A stretch of 64,000 nt of DNA from Bryopsis sp. KO-2023 (taxonomy: Eukaryota; Chlorophyta; Ulvophyceae; Bryopsidales; Bryopsidaceae). Each line of letters opens with the position of its first letter. Position 1 is the first letter of the stretch. The position numbers and the translations under genes were made by a program. Below the pieces are notes generated by a model. That model had not been told where the DNA came from. It did not search any database and was given only the letters and a program-made list of their open reading frames with translations. Of the stretch, positions 44,623 to 57,200 are shown piece by piece. The stretch is taken from the NCBI GenBank assembly GCA_030272585.1, contig BSYQ01000013.1, positions 2,976,001-3,040,000 of the forward strand. Direction: 5' to 3'.

Positions 44623-47275
44623 TTGTTATTGAAAAATTTCTATGATGGAAAATTTTAGAGAATAGTATGCTGCTGCCAATTTTTCATTTTTTTATTCATT
44701 GCTGCCAATTCTTTTTTCCTGCCTATTCTTCAATTTCTTATTCAATATTTTTGATTTTTGATTTTTTTTATTCCTTTCGATTCTTCAGTTCTTTATTTTT
44801 GTTTTAATGTTTTTCAAAGAAGAGAATACAATGCTGCTGGAGATATTTTGGGTTTTTTTTCTCAATGTGGATGGGGAAAGATTTTTCTGCTTTGTTCAAA
44901 TTTGGGAATGTAAAAACATTGTCTTTCAAATTCAGCATTCAAGTATCCAACATCAATGAAGAAAGGAGTTTACCATTCTCTTTAAAGAAAGATACAGAAA
45001 TGTACAGACAACTTGTGCTTCCAAAATCCCATGCAAGTTTTTTTCATATTTAAATATTGTAATGCTTCGATTGCACTATGACCTACTGCCATCCAGATCA
45101 ATAAGGTGGCCTTGCTTCTCATTACATCATTATATCCCGATCTGTAAAAGAAATTTCCTGACCTAAAATAAAGAAATCCACCTTGAAAAAAACAGTACTT
45201 CCTGCAGCTACGGAAAACAACCGTTCGAGATTTTCAAAACTCCACAGGGCTGCACGATGTTTTTTGAGATGGCTCCATCAATGAGAAAATCCATTCCAAT
45301 CAGCCTACGGCCTCCTCTGCGTGGTGCCAAACACAAGGGATTTAGTTATGAACTGGTTATGCATTAAGAATATCTTGATGTTGGTTGTTACTGGAAAAAA
45401 GCCACCCCTAGGGTCAGAGGCATCTGTAATAGGTCTCCCTGCCCACCAATTTTAAATGCAGCTTCGACATTCTCGCTCTCTTGACCTCCCAACTCTGCTC
45501 GGAAATATCCAGTTATATGACTGCTTCCTCATTTTCTACACCCAATGGCACCCAGTGTTCCAGACTTTGGAATGATTTTCAAAGGAGTTTTGAATCAGGG
45601 AAAAACAAGAGAGAAAAAAGGGTAGGCCATCAAGGGATTTCTCTGCAACTATCTCGGTCTTCTTGCGAAATCTCAATTTCCCTCTCTGTCAGAAATGGCA
45701 CGCAGCAAAGGGGTTTGGAGCTGCCAGACCTCATTGGCCGAAGGCAATTCTTCCAACAGAAATGGCCACTGCAGTGGCAGCTGCCATCCACTAACATTCA
45801 GCAACCAATCCACAGCCAGAAGTCCAGCTCCAAGGGGCGAGGAAATGCCCATGCCAGTTGAATCCTCCGCGAACAAGACTCCATAATGGACACTCGAGAT
45901 TCCGGGAAGAACACCGTGATCTAGTATTCGATCCCCAGGATCGCCCCCGCCTGGAACAAACCCTCCAAATAGCCGGAGGGTGTCCAGATGGCTTACATTT
46001 CGTACGAATGTAGTGGGGAGTCCCCACTGGGGACGGACCACTCCAAGCCAAATTGGACCACCCACCCTTACTATTACCATATTATTTTCCTTATTTGAAA
46101 TAGCATGTATGTGGCTAAGAACAGGTAGCAACATTACCACAGCCAAAATTGGAGCTGCTCTCAAGGTTGAGTCTTTTCGGACGATCCAGAATACCCAAAC
46201 CACCCAGAATGAAAAAAAAAAAAAAAAAAGAATTGTTAATACGCCATACACATGTGTAGCTCCTTGTATGAGAGAAAACCTCTCCCCCCTTCAAAATAGT
46301 TTGTTGTTTTGATAATTTTCAGTCCATCTGGAGCAAACTGAAAGTTTATCACTCCAGAAAGTCTCGACTTTTGAAAAATGTGTAGGGCATGAAAAAAATG
46401 GTGGCGCATCTTGGGGCCATCAAGAAAAAAAGAAAAAAAAAGGAAAAGAGAAGAAAGCCCTTCCTGGTGGTCGGAGGGTTGAAACCATTTTAGGTCATGG
46501 AGACAAAAAAAATAAAGAAAACGTTGTTCAAATTTGGAGAAAAGGGGTGTGGAAGCTCTATTTCCAGGACACGATGACGATATTTTTTTTTTATCTATGT
46601 TTTTCCTCAACCAAGCAGCCTCTTGATAAGTGAATCCATGGATAATCCTTTTCGAATATGGAACTTAGTTGATAATGCTTGCCTTCGAAGTGATTCGTGC
46701 ACGGAAATGGGGACTTTGCCCCATGAGTGCTTCTGATGGACTGATCTTTTGTGGAGCATGTGATGGTAAGATTATGGAAATTTCCCTGCCCTTGCATCCT
46801 GGATTGTTTCGTATGTTCTCCAAGGTTCGTTTTTCGGTTCAACTTCGTTTTTGGTGCCCCCCACTCCTCCTCAACATTTCTATTTTTGGCATTGTGCAAT
46901 TCGTTCAGGTGAGCGCTCACCTGGTTTTGCCATGCTTTAGACAACTGCTGTTTTTCACCCACTTTTTTTCAAAAAAAACCCTCTATCAACAAATCAAATT
47001 GGTTTAAACTTGCGATGACAGGCCTAGCGCATCCCGATCCAAGCATCCCCACCACTCGAGGCAGACAGATTCAAAAAACACATACGAAAAGTGAACAAGA
47101 ATTTGCCTGGGCTAAAAAGCCTCTTGGAACATATATTTTCAACCTTCCTGTCTGCACAATCCACACAACACCCAGGATCCCTAACTAACCCCATTTTCCC
47201 CCATTTTCCCAATTAGCCCCCCACCCAACCCCCCTGGCCTCCCTCCTCACAAATCACAAATTCCCGAAGGACGAG
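44623..47275. other. Intergenic between satellite and RBM25 3' end
   Basis: A 192-codon minus-strand frame (45673-46251) begins with a hydrophobic stretch and continues through non-repetitive sequence including VRVGGPIWLGVVRPQWGLPT; I recognise no family. A short plus-strand open segment near 46675-46765 ends in a GTAAG donor. Neither is strong enough to call a gene. Confidence 0.35.
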
Positions 47276-50200
47276 CTAAAACCCAGCCGTCAATTTTTCC
47301 GTCTCGTAGATGACCATACGATAAAGTTTCACTATGAAAACTTCTGCCTCTTCGTCTAAAACCTCCGAAAGCTGCGACAGCATGTCTTGAGGGGACGTCT
47401 TTTCGGAAAGCCTTGCCATGACGAAACTGACCAAACTCTGCTCCTCCATCCCCAGCAGCTCCGTGATTTTCCGATCGACCCATTTGGTGATGTTAGGCCC
47501 CAGGATGGTTGGATCATAGACGTCCCATTTGATGGGATAAGCAAACACTCCTGCACGGCTGGTGGGGATGCTGTCCATCAGTTTCTTGACGGCTGCCTTG
47601 GGGTCGCTCGGAGATGCTCCGGAGCAACCCGCCAGTTCGTCCTCCGAATAATTCAACATCCTCTGTGGGGAGAAAAACATCAAAAATTGGGCAAACCCCC
47701 CCCCCAAAATGGGCAAAAACCCCCCAAAGGGCGATATCCGTTCACCATAATCCCAAATTAGTGGCATTTGATCCTCCTTTAAAAGTTAGAAAAAATTCAC
47801 TGTATTCACTCCAATTTAATGTGCAAAAAAGTTTTAAACCTGCTGAGCCCCCCCTCCCACACATTGTCAGATTGATTCGGCGTGAGATTTAAAGATACAC
47901 TTTTCACAGATAGTCCTGGAGCAGACACAGGCAGACACAGACAGACACAGACAGACACACACACACAGACACAGACAGACACAGACAGAGAGAGACACAT
48001 ACCAATTGACGTTGTGGCTGGTCGTCCTCATCATCTCCGAACATATCTGCCAAAGCTGAGTTTGGTCTGGGAGCTGCGTTCGAGGTGATGGTGGTGGTGG
48101 CATTTTGGGCTGCTATTTCGGTGGGTGGCCTCGTGGGGGGTGTCCCCATCGACACCACGGCGGGAGGTGCCCCCACATTGGGTGCTGCCATCTCGGCCAT
48201 CATCGCTTTCATGATGGGATCGTTAGGGTCCACTTCAGCGCCTGACTTGGAAGCCATCATATCCTGGGGGGGGGGTTGACAGACATAGATGCATGCATTT
48301 CATTCAAGAGGAGGATTCACTGGAGGATTAATGGGTAGGTTTACTGATGACTTCATATACGAATACATATTGAATTGAAACTGAAAGTATTTCACGCACG
48401 GCCAAAAGGCCGAGTGCAGTCCGTTCATGGAAAATGTGTTATTGGCTGACTCTCGGAAAGAAACCACCGTATCATTACAATATTTCTCTCTCTACCCAGA
48501 TATAAAGATACATATATATTCGATTCCAAAAACGTTTGATGTCGCATATTGGGGAGGTGCTGGTCATGATTCATTGTGGCTTGAAGGGGTTTTGAGTAGG
48601 CTGCTGACAGAAAATGAAAAATGTTTTGTTAGACAGACCTCGTGCATGGCATCGGTGGCAGTTTCGCCCTGATCGGCACCCCCAGCATGGCCGTTTTGTT
48701 CGATTCCATCCGGTAGGGCTGAACAAACACACAGACACTTCATTCCTTCGCACAATCTCAGTCCACGATAGAAACCCCAGTGTCGATAATCGAACACATC
48801 TGCGAAATCGAAAATCGTGAAGAGAATTATCGCAACGGAAATTTGCGCCAATTCAATCCCTGCTCGAAATGGTTCTCAAGCAGCCCACACCTTGGAATTT
48901 GGCCCGACTTTTTTCCTAGTCTGATATTTTTCCACACATGTCGACAGCTGTTCCTCACCCCAAAACGACATGCTAATATTCACTAAAGTTTAGTTTAAAT
49001 CCCCCCCCCCCCCCCAAAAAAAAAAAAGAGATTTTTATTATAAGGTAAAAAGTGTTTCCCCCCCCCCTTTTTGAAATTTTGCGTCACCTTCTTCCACCTC
49101 CATGGTCGACTCCGCATGTTTTCGCTTTTTGGTTTCCAATTCTTCAGCCTCCCTTTCGGCATCTTCTGTATCCCACAGCTCCTCTTCCTTTCTTTTGTTT
49201 CGTCGCTCCTCTTTATGGCGGCTGAAAAAAAAAACAAAAAAAACGAAACAGTGAAAAAAAATATGCAGGGTACCCCTCCCACAAGAAACTTCATCTCTGG
49301 ATGAGTCAAACCCTCTGTAAATCAAAATGCTGCAAACAGGAAGAATGCAAAAAAAGAGCAAAAAAAACACAAAAGGAATAAAAAAACGCACTTGTTTCTA
49401 TTCGAGGTTCGCCTTTCCCAAGGATATCTGTCGTCGTCGGAATCGCTGAATTCCAAATCGGCTTTAACGTGTCGATGCCTTTCACGGTCGACGTCCCTCT
49501 GCCTTTCCTTTTCACGGTCCCGCTCTTTTTGCCTCTTTCTATTCAAAAAAAAAAAAAACAGCCCGACAGAAAACTGTTAAAACCATATGAACAATTGGAT
49601 CAACTGATTGACACTGCAAGGATAAATGCTTCATTTATTCTTTGATTTTGATTTACTGCAAGGAAAGAGAGAGGTCAGTTTTCAAAATTGGAAAGCCCAT
49701 CAAGGCGATATTTCCATCGAGTGATTTCACTGTATGCTTCCTCATTCAAGGGGAAAACTTCAGTAACCCCCTTGCAACTAATGCAGGACGATCACGGATG
49801 GGGGATAAAAAGAATGCCCACGTACTTCTGTTGCTGGGTTTTTTTCCCTTTCCAGAGGCCTGATTCGATTTTACCCAACACTCATCAGAAGTTCAGAATC
49901 ACCACCTCCCCAACTCATTTAGATTCCTAAGCGAAGTCCTAAACGATTTTCGTTTGAGAATGATAATAAGAACTCCCCTCTTCCTCGTTACCTTTCGACA
50001 CGCTCCCAATCGTGTAATTTCCTCTCGTACGCTCGAGTTTCCTCTTTCTTTTTGGCCTCCACCTCTCTCCTCTCTTTTTCCCTCTTCTTGTCGAACTCCA
50101 GGTCCTTGTCCCTCTCTCTCCTGTCCCCATGTCTTCCACGATCTTTGGTGGAATCGGAGTCCGATCGATCTTTCCCCCCGCCATGTTGTTCCATCAGGTT

Positions 50201-53200
50201 TTCCTGCTCCGCCTTGGCTTTCTTGATGTGGTCCTCCCGGTCGCTGATGATCGTCATAATCTTTTCCAAAACTTCATTATCTCTTGCCTCATCCGAATCC
50301 TGAACATTTCACTCTTTTTCTCACACTTTCTCTCACTCTTTCTTATTATTTTGTCACTCTTTCTCTCTCTCCCCGAACAATGGGTGATTCATTTGCGCAT
50401 TTCACCATGATTTTGAGACACTAATATGGGGAAGAAAGCCTAGTTTTTTTAAACTTTCTATCCAGAAGCTACCCCCCCAAAAGAAAACAAAAAAAAAACA
50501 ATATTAATTAAAAAAAACGGAAAAGAACAACTCCCTAACAGACTGATGAACCTGGCCAACCCACCTGATGTTCTCCTTCCTCCTTGTCTTCTCGGTCTTT
50601 CTGTTCCTTTTCCCGCTCGTAAGCCTCCACATAGCGTTGAGTAGCACTGTTTGATTTCACCAGCAGCTCCTGCCCATCGACCATCAAATTGGACAGCAGT
50701 CTCAACGCTCTCACCACCCCTTCGGCATCGGCAAACTCGCAAAACCCAAACCCCTTGGGCTGTTTCGTCTCGGGATCTTCCTGACGTTTCCACGACCGAA
50801 CCTCCCCGCAAGCCACCAGCAACGACAGCATCACTTCGTCGTTCACGGTGTTTGCGATCTTGCCCACATAGACGCTGGTGGATTTGTGGAGAACCGACAT
50901 GTTGGGAGGGGGCATCACGATCGGAGCTCCGGCACCTGAGAACGAAACCATACACACAACATGCCGCCCCGTCAATTTCGATCGAACTTTTCACTGAAGA
51001 AGGCTGTGGATCTTGAGAGGGAGGGAGGGAGGAGGGGTGCAACTGGGAGTTCGCCAAAGGCGAACTCCACATGCACACCCTCCCTCCCCCTTCCCCCCAC
51101 CCCGGCAGAGCACCACCCCACATCTCGAAGATGCTTTTTTTTCCCCACCACGTTCATTCAAGCCCCCACCAGCTGAAACCGGAACCTCAACATATCTCTC
51201 ATTCCCCCCCCCCTCTGTTCTTGCAAGAGGCTTCCAGAAAAAGAAAGACTCGTCGAAACACCGAATTCCCTGGCCATCACCACTAACAAATTGCAGAACC
51301 AAACACCGGTGCCGCCTGTCTTTCCTTGCTCATGTCAGTACATTGTTCAATATCGTTACACAACTCCCCAAAAATACACCAACACAAAAACCAAAACATC
51401 ATGAGACGTCCCATGCCACCACAGCTAGATTTTTTTCCTTCAAAATCACCATGACTAAGCCATCATACGATGCACTCTTTTTTTTCCCCCAACTTTACAT
51501 CCCTTATGTTTTGTAAAACTTTCAGATATTCCTCAACCCTCTATTGTTTTATCTATGCAAGCTGTTTTTCATGTTATCCCTGCCTACCAGAAACGCACCA
51601 ATTACCAGCACCCCGAATTACACACAGGTATTAACACATTGATTGATCGAGGATCCTAACTCCCCTCCAAATTGAGTACGGAAAAATCCAGCGGTCACAC
51701 TGCCAATGTCTTTTTTTTTTTTTGGCCAAGTCACCTCCACAGGTTTGAATTTATACAGTTATATTCAAGGTTCAATAACAACAGCACATAAATCACAGTT
51801 TCAATGCAGGTCAACACTTCAAATCCAAGTGGTGTCATGTGCCTTTTTTTCTTTTATTTTTTTTTCAGAATGAGAATACGGCTATATTTTATGTGGTGAT
51901 GTGTTTATATTCATATTTATATTAGAAGGATATTATAAATAAAGGACATTTAAATTTCAAGTGTGGAAAACCATAATTTGTGTACGTACCTCGCACCACC
52001 AATTGAAAAAAGAAAAACAGAAGGTTCGACACCAATTGCTGGTCGCCACCACACACTTGCCGGTGGAAAAAAATCCGAGAAGGGGTGGGCTAAAGCCAGC
52101 AAAAGGGAGGAAAAAATAGAAAAAAAAGAAAAAAACATCCAGCCAGCATAATAATAATAAAAATTATGATGATAACAAGTCATGTCCACCTCACCCTTGA
52201 TTGTACATCACATTTCATGCGCTTTGTCTGTGCTTATTTCTTCTTCCCTTGCAATTTTTTTTTTTTCATAAAAAAAAGGGTCTTTCCCTTTTTTTCTTTC
52301 TTCATTTTTTATTGCATAATGGGGATCGTGCATTCTCTATTTTCTTCCTTCCTTTTTTTTTCCTTTTTCTTTTTTTTTTTTGGAAGGGGGGGGGGGGAGA
52401 CAGGGAGGGAAAGCATATACATATATTCTGACTTTTGGGTTGGGTGATGCATGAGTTCAAAAGAGTGCGATATGGTACATGGTGCGAAGCACTGTTTTAT
52501 TTTATTTTATTTTTTCCTTTTGGGAGACCGAGGCCTACCTGGTCTTGGGAGGGTGACAGGTCGAGGCTGGCCAGGTCGAGGCATCATTCCGGGTCGAGGC
52601 ACAGTTGGAGGAAACATCGGTCCAGGCGGCGGAACTCCAGGCGGAAGAACTGAGGAAAAAATAAATCCCACCAGATATTAAGCAGCTAAAAACGATAGGA
52701 ATAAAGAAAAAAAAACAAAAAAAGAAAAGGAAAAGGAAGACATTTATCGGTTTCCGTTTTGTGGGTTAGTGCGCTGCTTAGACGATATGCATCGTTGAAT
52801 TGAAAAATAAATAAAAAATAAACGGTTGAAATGAAGCATCTGGCATCATTTTAAAACTAATCTGCAAATTGAATGAGCGGTTTTGTTCTTTATTTTCCAG
52901 GATGGGGAGCCACATTTAAAAAAACAAATCATAAATCAACAAAGGAGGATAAAATGTGTATTCATATGTTTGTAAATTTTATGACCTGCTTCCATTATTG
53001 TTCTTTGTGGTTGGAATAAGAAACAAACTCTCCCCTTGAGCCACGATAGAAAAACAAGGAAAAATAAAAAAATACAAAGGAATGTATGAAAAACACAATA
53101 AGGAATCCAGCGCGCGTGTGACTAATCAACAGCCCTCCCCACGACGTCCCTGCTTCGTGCCAGAAAAGCCATCCCAACATATAAATGGGATGACAATCGG

Positions 53201-53388
53201 TCGTTCGCGCCTTCCAACGAAACGAGTAAAATCTGCGCGTACTCACCAACGGGAATCGCGGGCGCCCCAGGCGGTCCAGGATATAGCATCGGAGGTGGAT
53301 TTACGAGGGGGCGCCCCGGAGGAAACCCAAATGGAGGCAGAGCTCCAGGAGGAGCGTGCTGCAACGGAAACTCAGGTGGACCGCTCAT
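47276..53388 (-). CDS. RBM25: RNA-binding protein 25 (RRM plus PWI splicing factor)
   Basis: Exons (minus) are 53247-53388, 52539-52649, 50565-50935, 49992-50299, 49392-49538, 49088-49221, 48639-48718, 48003-48263 and 47276-47662. All joints agree in phase, giving 646 aa. Order: a Pro/Gly/Met-rich N-terminus; an RRM with RNP2-like SVYVGKI and RNP1 KGFGFCEF plus SWKRQ and RALRLLSNL as in animal RBM25; a long Arg/Glu/Asp-rich region; and a C-terminal PWI domain with [39 protein letters not shown] and [14 protein letters not shown]25 (yeast Snu71 relative) works in the nucleus with U1 snRNP in 5' splice-site choice. It is shorter than human RBM25 (~840 aa), mostly in the RE/RD region. Small extra exons in the 1.6-kb intron 2 cannot be excluded. 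Confidence 0.92.
47918..48002 (-). repeat. UG/UCUG-rich simple repeat directly after an RBM25 5' splice site
   Basis: On the minus strand the donor GTATGTGTCTC runs straight into TGTCTG/TG repeats for ~80 nt. It begins at the intron's second motif, so it would be in the pre-mRNA beside the splice site. Confidence 0.75.
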
Positions 53389-54222
53389 TCGATCCTTTCC
53401 TTTAGTAGAAATCCAAGTCCGTGTTCTATCCCCTTGTAGTTCGTGGCTCGTTTTTTTTTTGGCCCCTCTCTCTAGTGGATCAGAGTAAACTTGACGTCAA
53501 TTAATTTCGCGTGTCCTTTTTTGCTCGTTTGTTTTTTTTTGGGGGGGGGGAGAAGGGCGTACGGATTTTTCACCCTGCCCTCAGAATGGATTTTCGTGGG
53601 AAGCGTGGCGGGGTCGATTTGCTGGATTACGTGATAATCGCATTTTTTTCCCGCGAAGATCCGTCCCTATGTCCGACTGAGAGTTCCATTTTCGTTTTGT
53701 TGGGGAAAATGAAGACAAATAAAAAGAAAGCGCCCACGTGGGCGCGCGCACCTCTTGGAAGAAAAAATTGCTGTTTGTTTTTTGTTCATTGAGCCAAGGC
53801 TACTGGATGTTTGATGTTCACTAGGGGCCCATTAATCAATCTATTTTTTTTTATTATTATTTTCAATATCAAGTGTTACTATTTATGCATACATTTTTTG
53901 TGTCGTTTTCATGATTGATACGACCAAATTTATAAATATCGGTCAGACAGGGCAGAAGTGGATTCGATACGGGGACCTACCCGAAACGAAAAACTTTTCT
54001 CAAAGAAAACCCAGAAAACGGACATGGGTAAAATATTGGAACATCCGACTGATTATAGATTTTGATGGTCAAAATCTTACAAACGCACCCACCTACGACC
54101 CAAAACTAATTGAAAAAAAACGATGACGGACATTGCGCACCACAGTTTGGGGTTGAGAACCCCCCCCCCAAAAAAAAACAGGTGAATTTTTGCTGACCAG
54201 AATTCATCTGACTCTCTCTCTC
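53389..54222. other. UTP25 3' flank and RBM25 upstream region
   Basis: 834 bp between the UTP25 stop and the RBM25 start, both on the minus strand. It includes T-run/G-run and C-run/A-run tracts (about 53530-53552, 54160-54178). No gene is seen. Confidence 0.5.
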
Positions 54223-57200
54223 TCAGCATAGCAGGAAAGTTGGGGATCGGTCTTTGAGCATTTTCTTAGCTTTTTTCCTGCCCACAATTCTTTCCAGTTG
54301 GAGGCCGGTGAATTTGGAGAACAGCGAAATCACGCTGGGTTGCATTCCAGCCATGGGCTCTTCCAACATATTCACGATTTCGGAATAGTAATGGGCATGC
54401 TCCGGCAGACTGTAGAATATTACATCCTGCAGACAAGCAATTTTTTTTTCCAATTCCGATAAAAAAAATAGTTTTAGATTTTTTCAACGGGAATCTTTTC
54501 CCCAATCTTAAAATCTTCAAAATTTTGTAAAAAAAAATTATCGGTTTGTGTTTCAAAAATTACGCACGAACATAAAAAAGCAAACTTAACAGCGTGTTTT
54601 CTCAACCTTTTTTTTCCCCAAAAAACAAACATACAGAAGAGAAAACATTCGTTTTTTTTTTTTTTTTTTTCTCACTCTGATCCCATGCAACCTCGGCCTG
54701 GTGTAGAAAAACGCTCTTTCGGTGAAAAGCATCACTCGAATTTCCCCTCGGACGAATTCTGCCCTGCATTTTCTGGAATGCTTTTCTTCGCTGTACTCAG
54801 TCACCCAGCAAAAATCCACTTCTTCCGTTTGCAACAGAGTTCTCAGTCTGACGTAGTCGAAATAATGGGGGATGAAAATCAACACCCCTTTGCCCATGGA
54901 GGACCTCAACTGTACAGATTAAAAAAAAAAAAAAAAATGGGGTCAAGCAATCGTAACCAAATTCAACAAATCGTGAATTGCAGCCTAATCCAGTTATAAC
55001 CATAATGTCTTAATTTATCCAAAAATGCATCTATATTTCGACACTGGAATATTTTCCACAACACATCCCCCCCCAAAAAAAAATACAAGCAAAAACAAAA
55101 ACAAAAACAGAAACAAAAACTCACTTTTGGAATGATTTTCTCACGGAAGAATTCCAACCTATCATCTGCACTGTCAACCAAATCCTTGGCTCCATGTCTT
55201 TCGAAAATTTGCTTGGCGATTTTCATGGTTGCACCACCTCCCACGACCCCTCGATATTTTTTCTTCAATCGGACTTTCCCTCGATGATTGGTGCATGCCG
55301 GTCCGTTGAAAAGGGAGTTCATTTCGGCCGTCGCAAAAGAAGACAGCATTATGGTTTGGCGATAATGCCTGCCGTGCGATTTGAGAAACAATTCTCGGAC
55401 GCGCATGATGTTAACGTCATGCTGGGATTTCGGCATCGAGTTGATCTGCCGTACAACTGTTTATTTTTTTTTGAGGAAAAAGGGACATACGAACAACACC
55501 ACAAAAAGAATCAGCATTTATTTCCCTTTTCATTTGGAAATTAAAAAAAAAAATCTTTTGTACAGAAATTCCATGTGCATATCCGAAAGTCAGCGCCGGA
55601 AAAAAAAGGGGGAAAAAATGCAAAATGAGAAACAAACAGGCGGGAGGGGAATGCAAACTTGGATGTAAAATTGCTACCACTTTTTCTGATGATGTGTGTG
55701 ATTGCTGATGAAGACATTTCTGTTGTCGGCCCTATTTTTGGATTTGACCATGCTTTTTTTTTTTGCTTTTTTTTGCTTTTTCACCTGAGATCACGTGCTG
55801 CCAATTTTGCATTGTGCTGACATCAGCTCGGTCGATGACTGCGATTTCAATGGAGGAAAGAAAATCTAGATTGCCCTTCGACAACATGATGGACAGCGAC
55901 AAAGGGGAAGCAATCACGATGTCGCTTCGATAAAAATTTGCATAAGATAGAATCCCCGTCCTGACATGGAAAAAACAGAATATAAATTCGATTAATTAAT
56001 TTATTACTTCGACTATCCCCACCAAATAAATAATAAATAAATAAATCCTACTAGTACTATTATGTTTGAAGACTTGAACTTTGATTGTGGCTGAAAATAA
56101 ATGAATACAATAATAAACAAATAAAATGAATAAATAGAAAAAAACTCTAGTTTATTAATTTATTTCTTCGAACCCCACCCCACCCCCCCCCAAAAAAAAT
56201 ACTAATAATAATAAAAAGAGCCGGAGCATGCAAATAAAAAAAATGCATCACAGAGTGGAAAAGACATCCTGGTCAAAATTCCGTACGTGTCGAAAAAAAA
56301 AAAAGGTTTTCAGAAGCATCGACCTGTGAATGATTAACTCACCTCGAAAACTGAAGCCCAATTTTGAATGCATCCGAAACATTTCCTCCAAATATTCCGT
56401 TGAAATCGGCTGGTTTGCTTTCGTCTGTCATAGCAGCCTCCAATTTCTCGTCCGGTCCATATTCTTCCAGCAGGTTTTCGTAATTCTATGTTCCAATCGA
56501 AAACAAAAATCACCCTGCTTTCGTTTTCTTAATTATTAGTCATTTGCACTACTAGGAGCTAGATTTGATTCAAGCAAGGTTTTTTCTTCTTTCCTTTTCA
56601 CTTTTTTATATTATTTCTGTATATCAATCTTTCTCTTCTTCCGGGGGAGAGGGTCAGACATTTCCCACTAAAAAATCCTGACTTCTGCACAAACCTGTGC
56701 TTAAATTAAATAAATAATTAATTAATTAATTTAGTCCACATTTCATCAGGAAAATATATTGATTTCCACATTTTCCTTGATCAAAACACACTGCAATATC
56801 GAAACGACTGCTTCAAAAAAAAAAAAAGGAACAAGAAGCAAAAACAAAAACAGAAAAGAAAAGACAGGATTCAGCATGACAGTCGCAACCAAGAATAGCC
56901 TCACCTCCAATTCATTTTTCTCCTTGTGATGGGCTCCGTATTTGAAAATCTTTTCCATTATTCGAAAAGCCATGCTCCTCATCGGAACCAAGAAAAGCAC
57001 CTGATTACATAATGGGAATTTTTTATGGCCGATCGTTTCAATTATCAGTCACCCACTGACAAACCAGCCAGGATCTTTTTTTCTTTTTTTTTTATGGGGT
57101 TAGAGTGGAGCATCGTCAAAAAAAAAGTTTAACTTCATCGAAATTTTTGCTTGAACGAAAAAAAGGGGGGGGGGGGGAAATACTTGCTAGAAAAATAGAC

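Noticed and set aside
47680-47767. Extra RBM25 exon reading [10 protein letters not shown]
   Set aside because: It resembles a conserved RBM25 stretch by chance, but its phase does not fit; exon 8 joins exon 9 directly and gives [13 protein letters not shown], which fits the family better.
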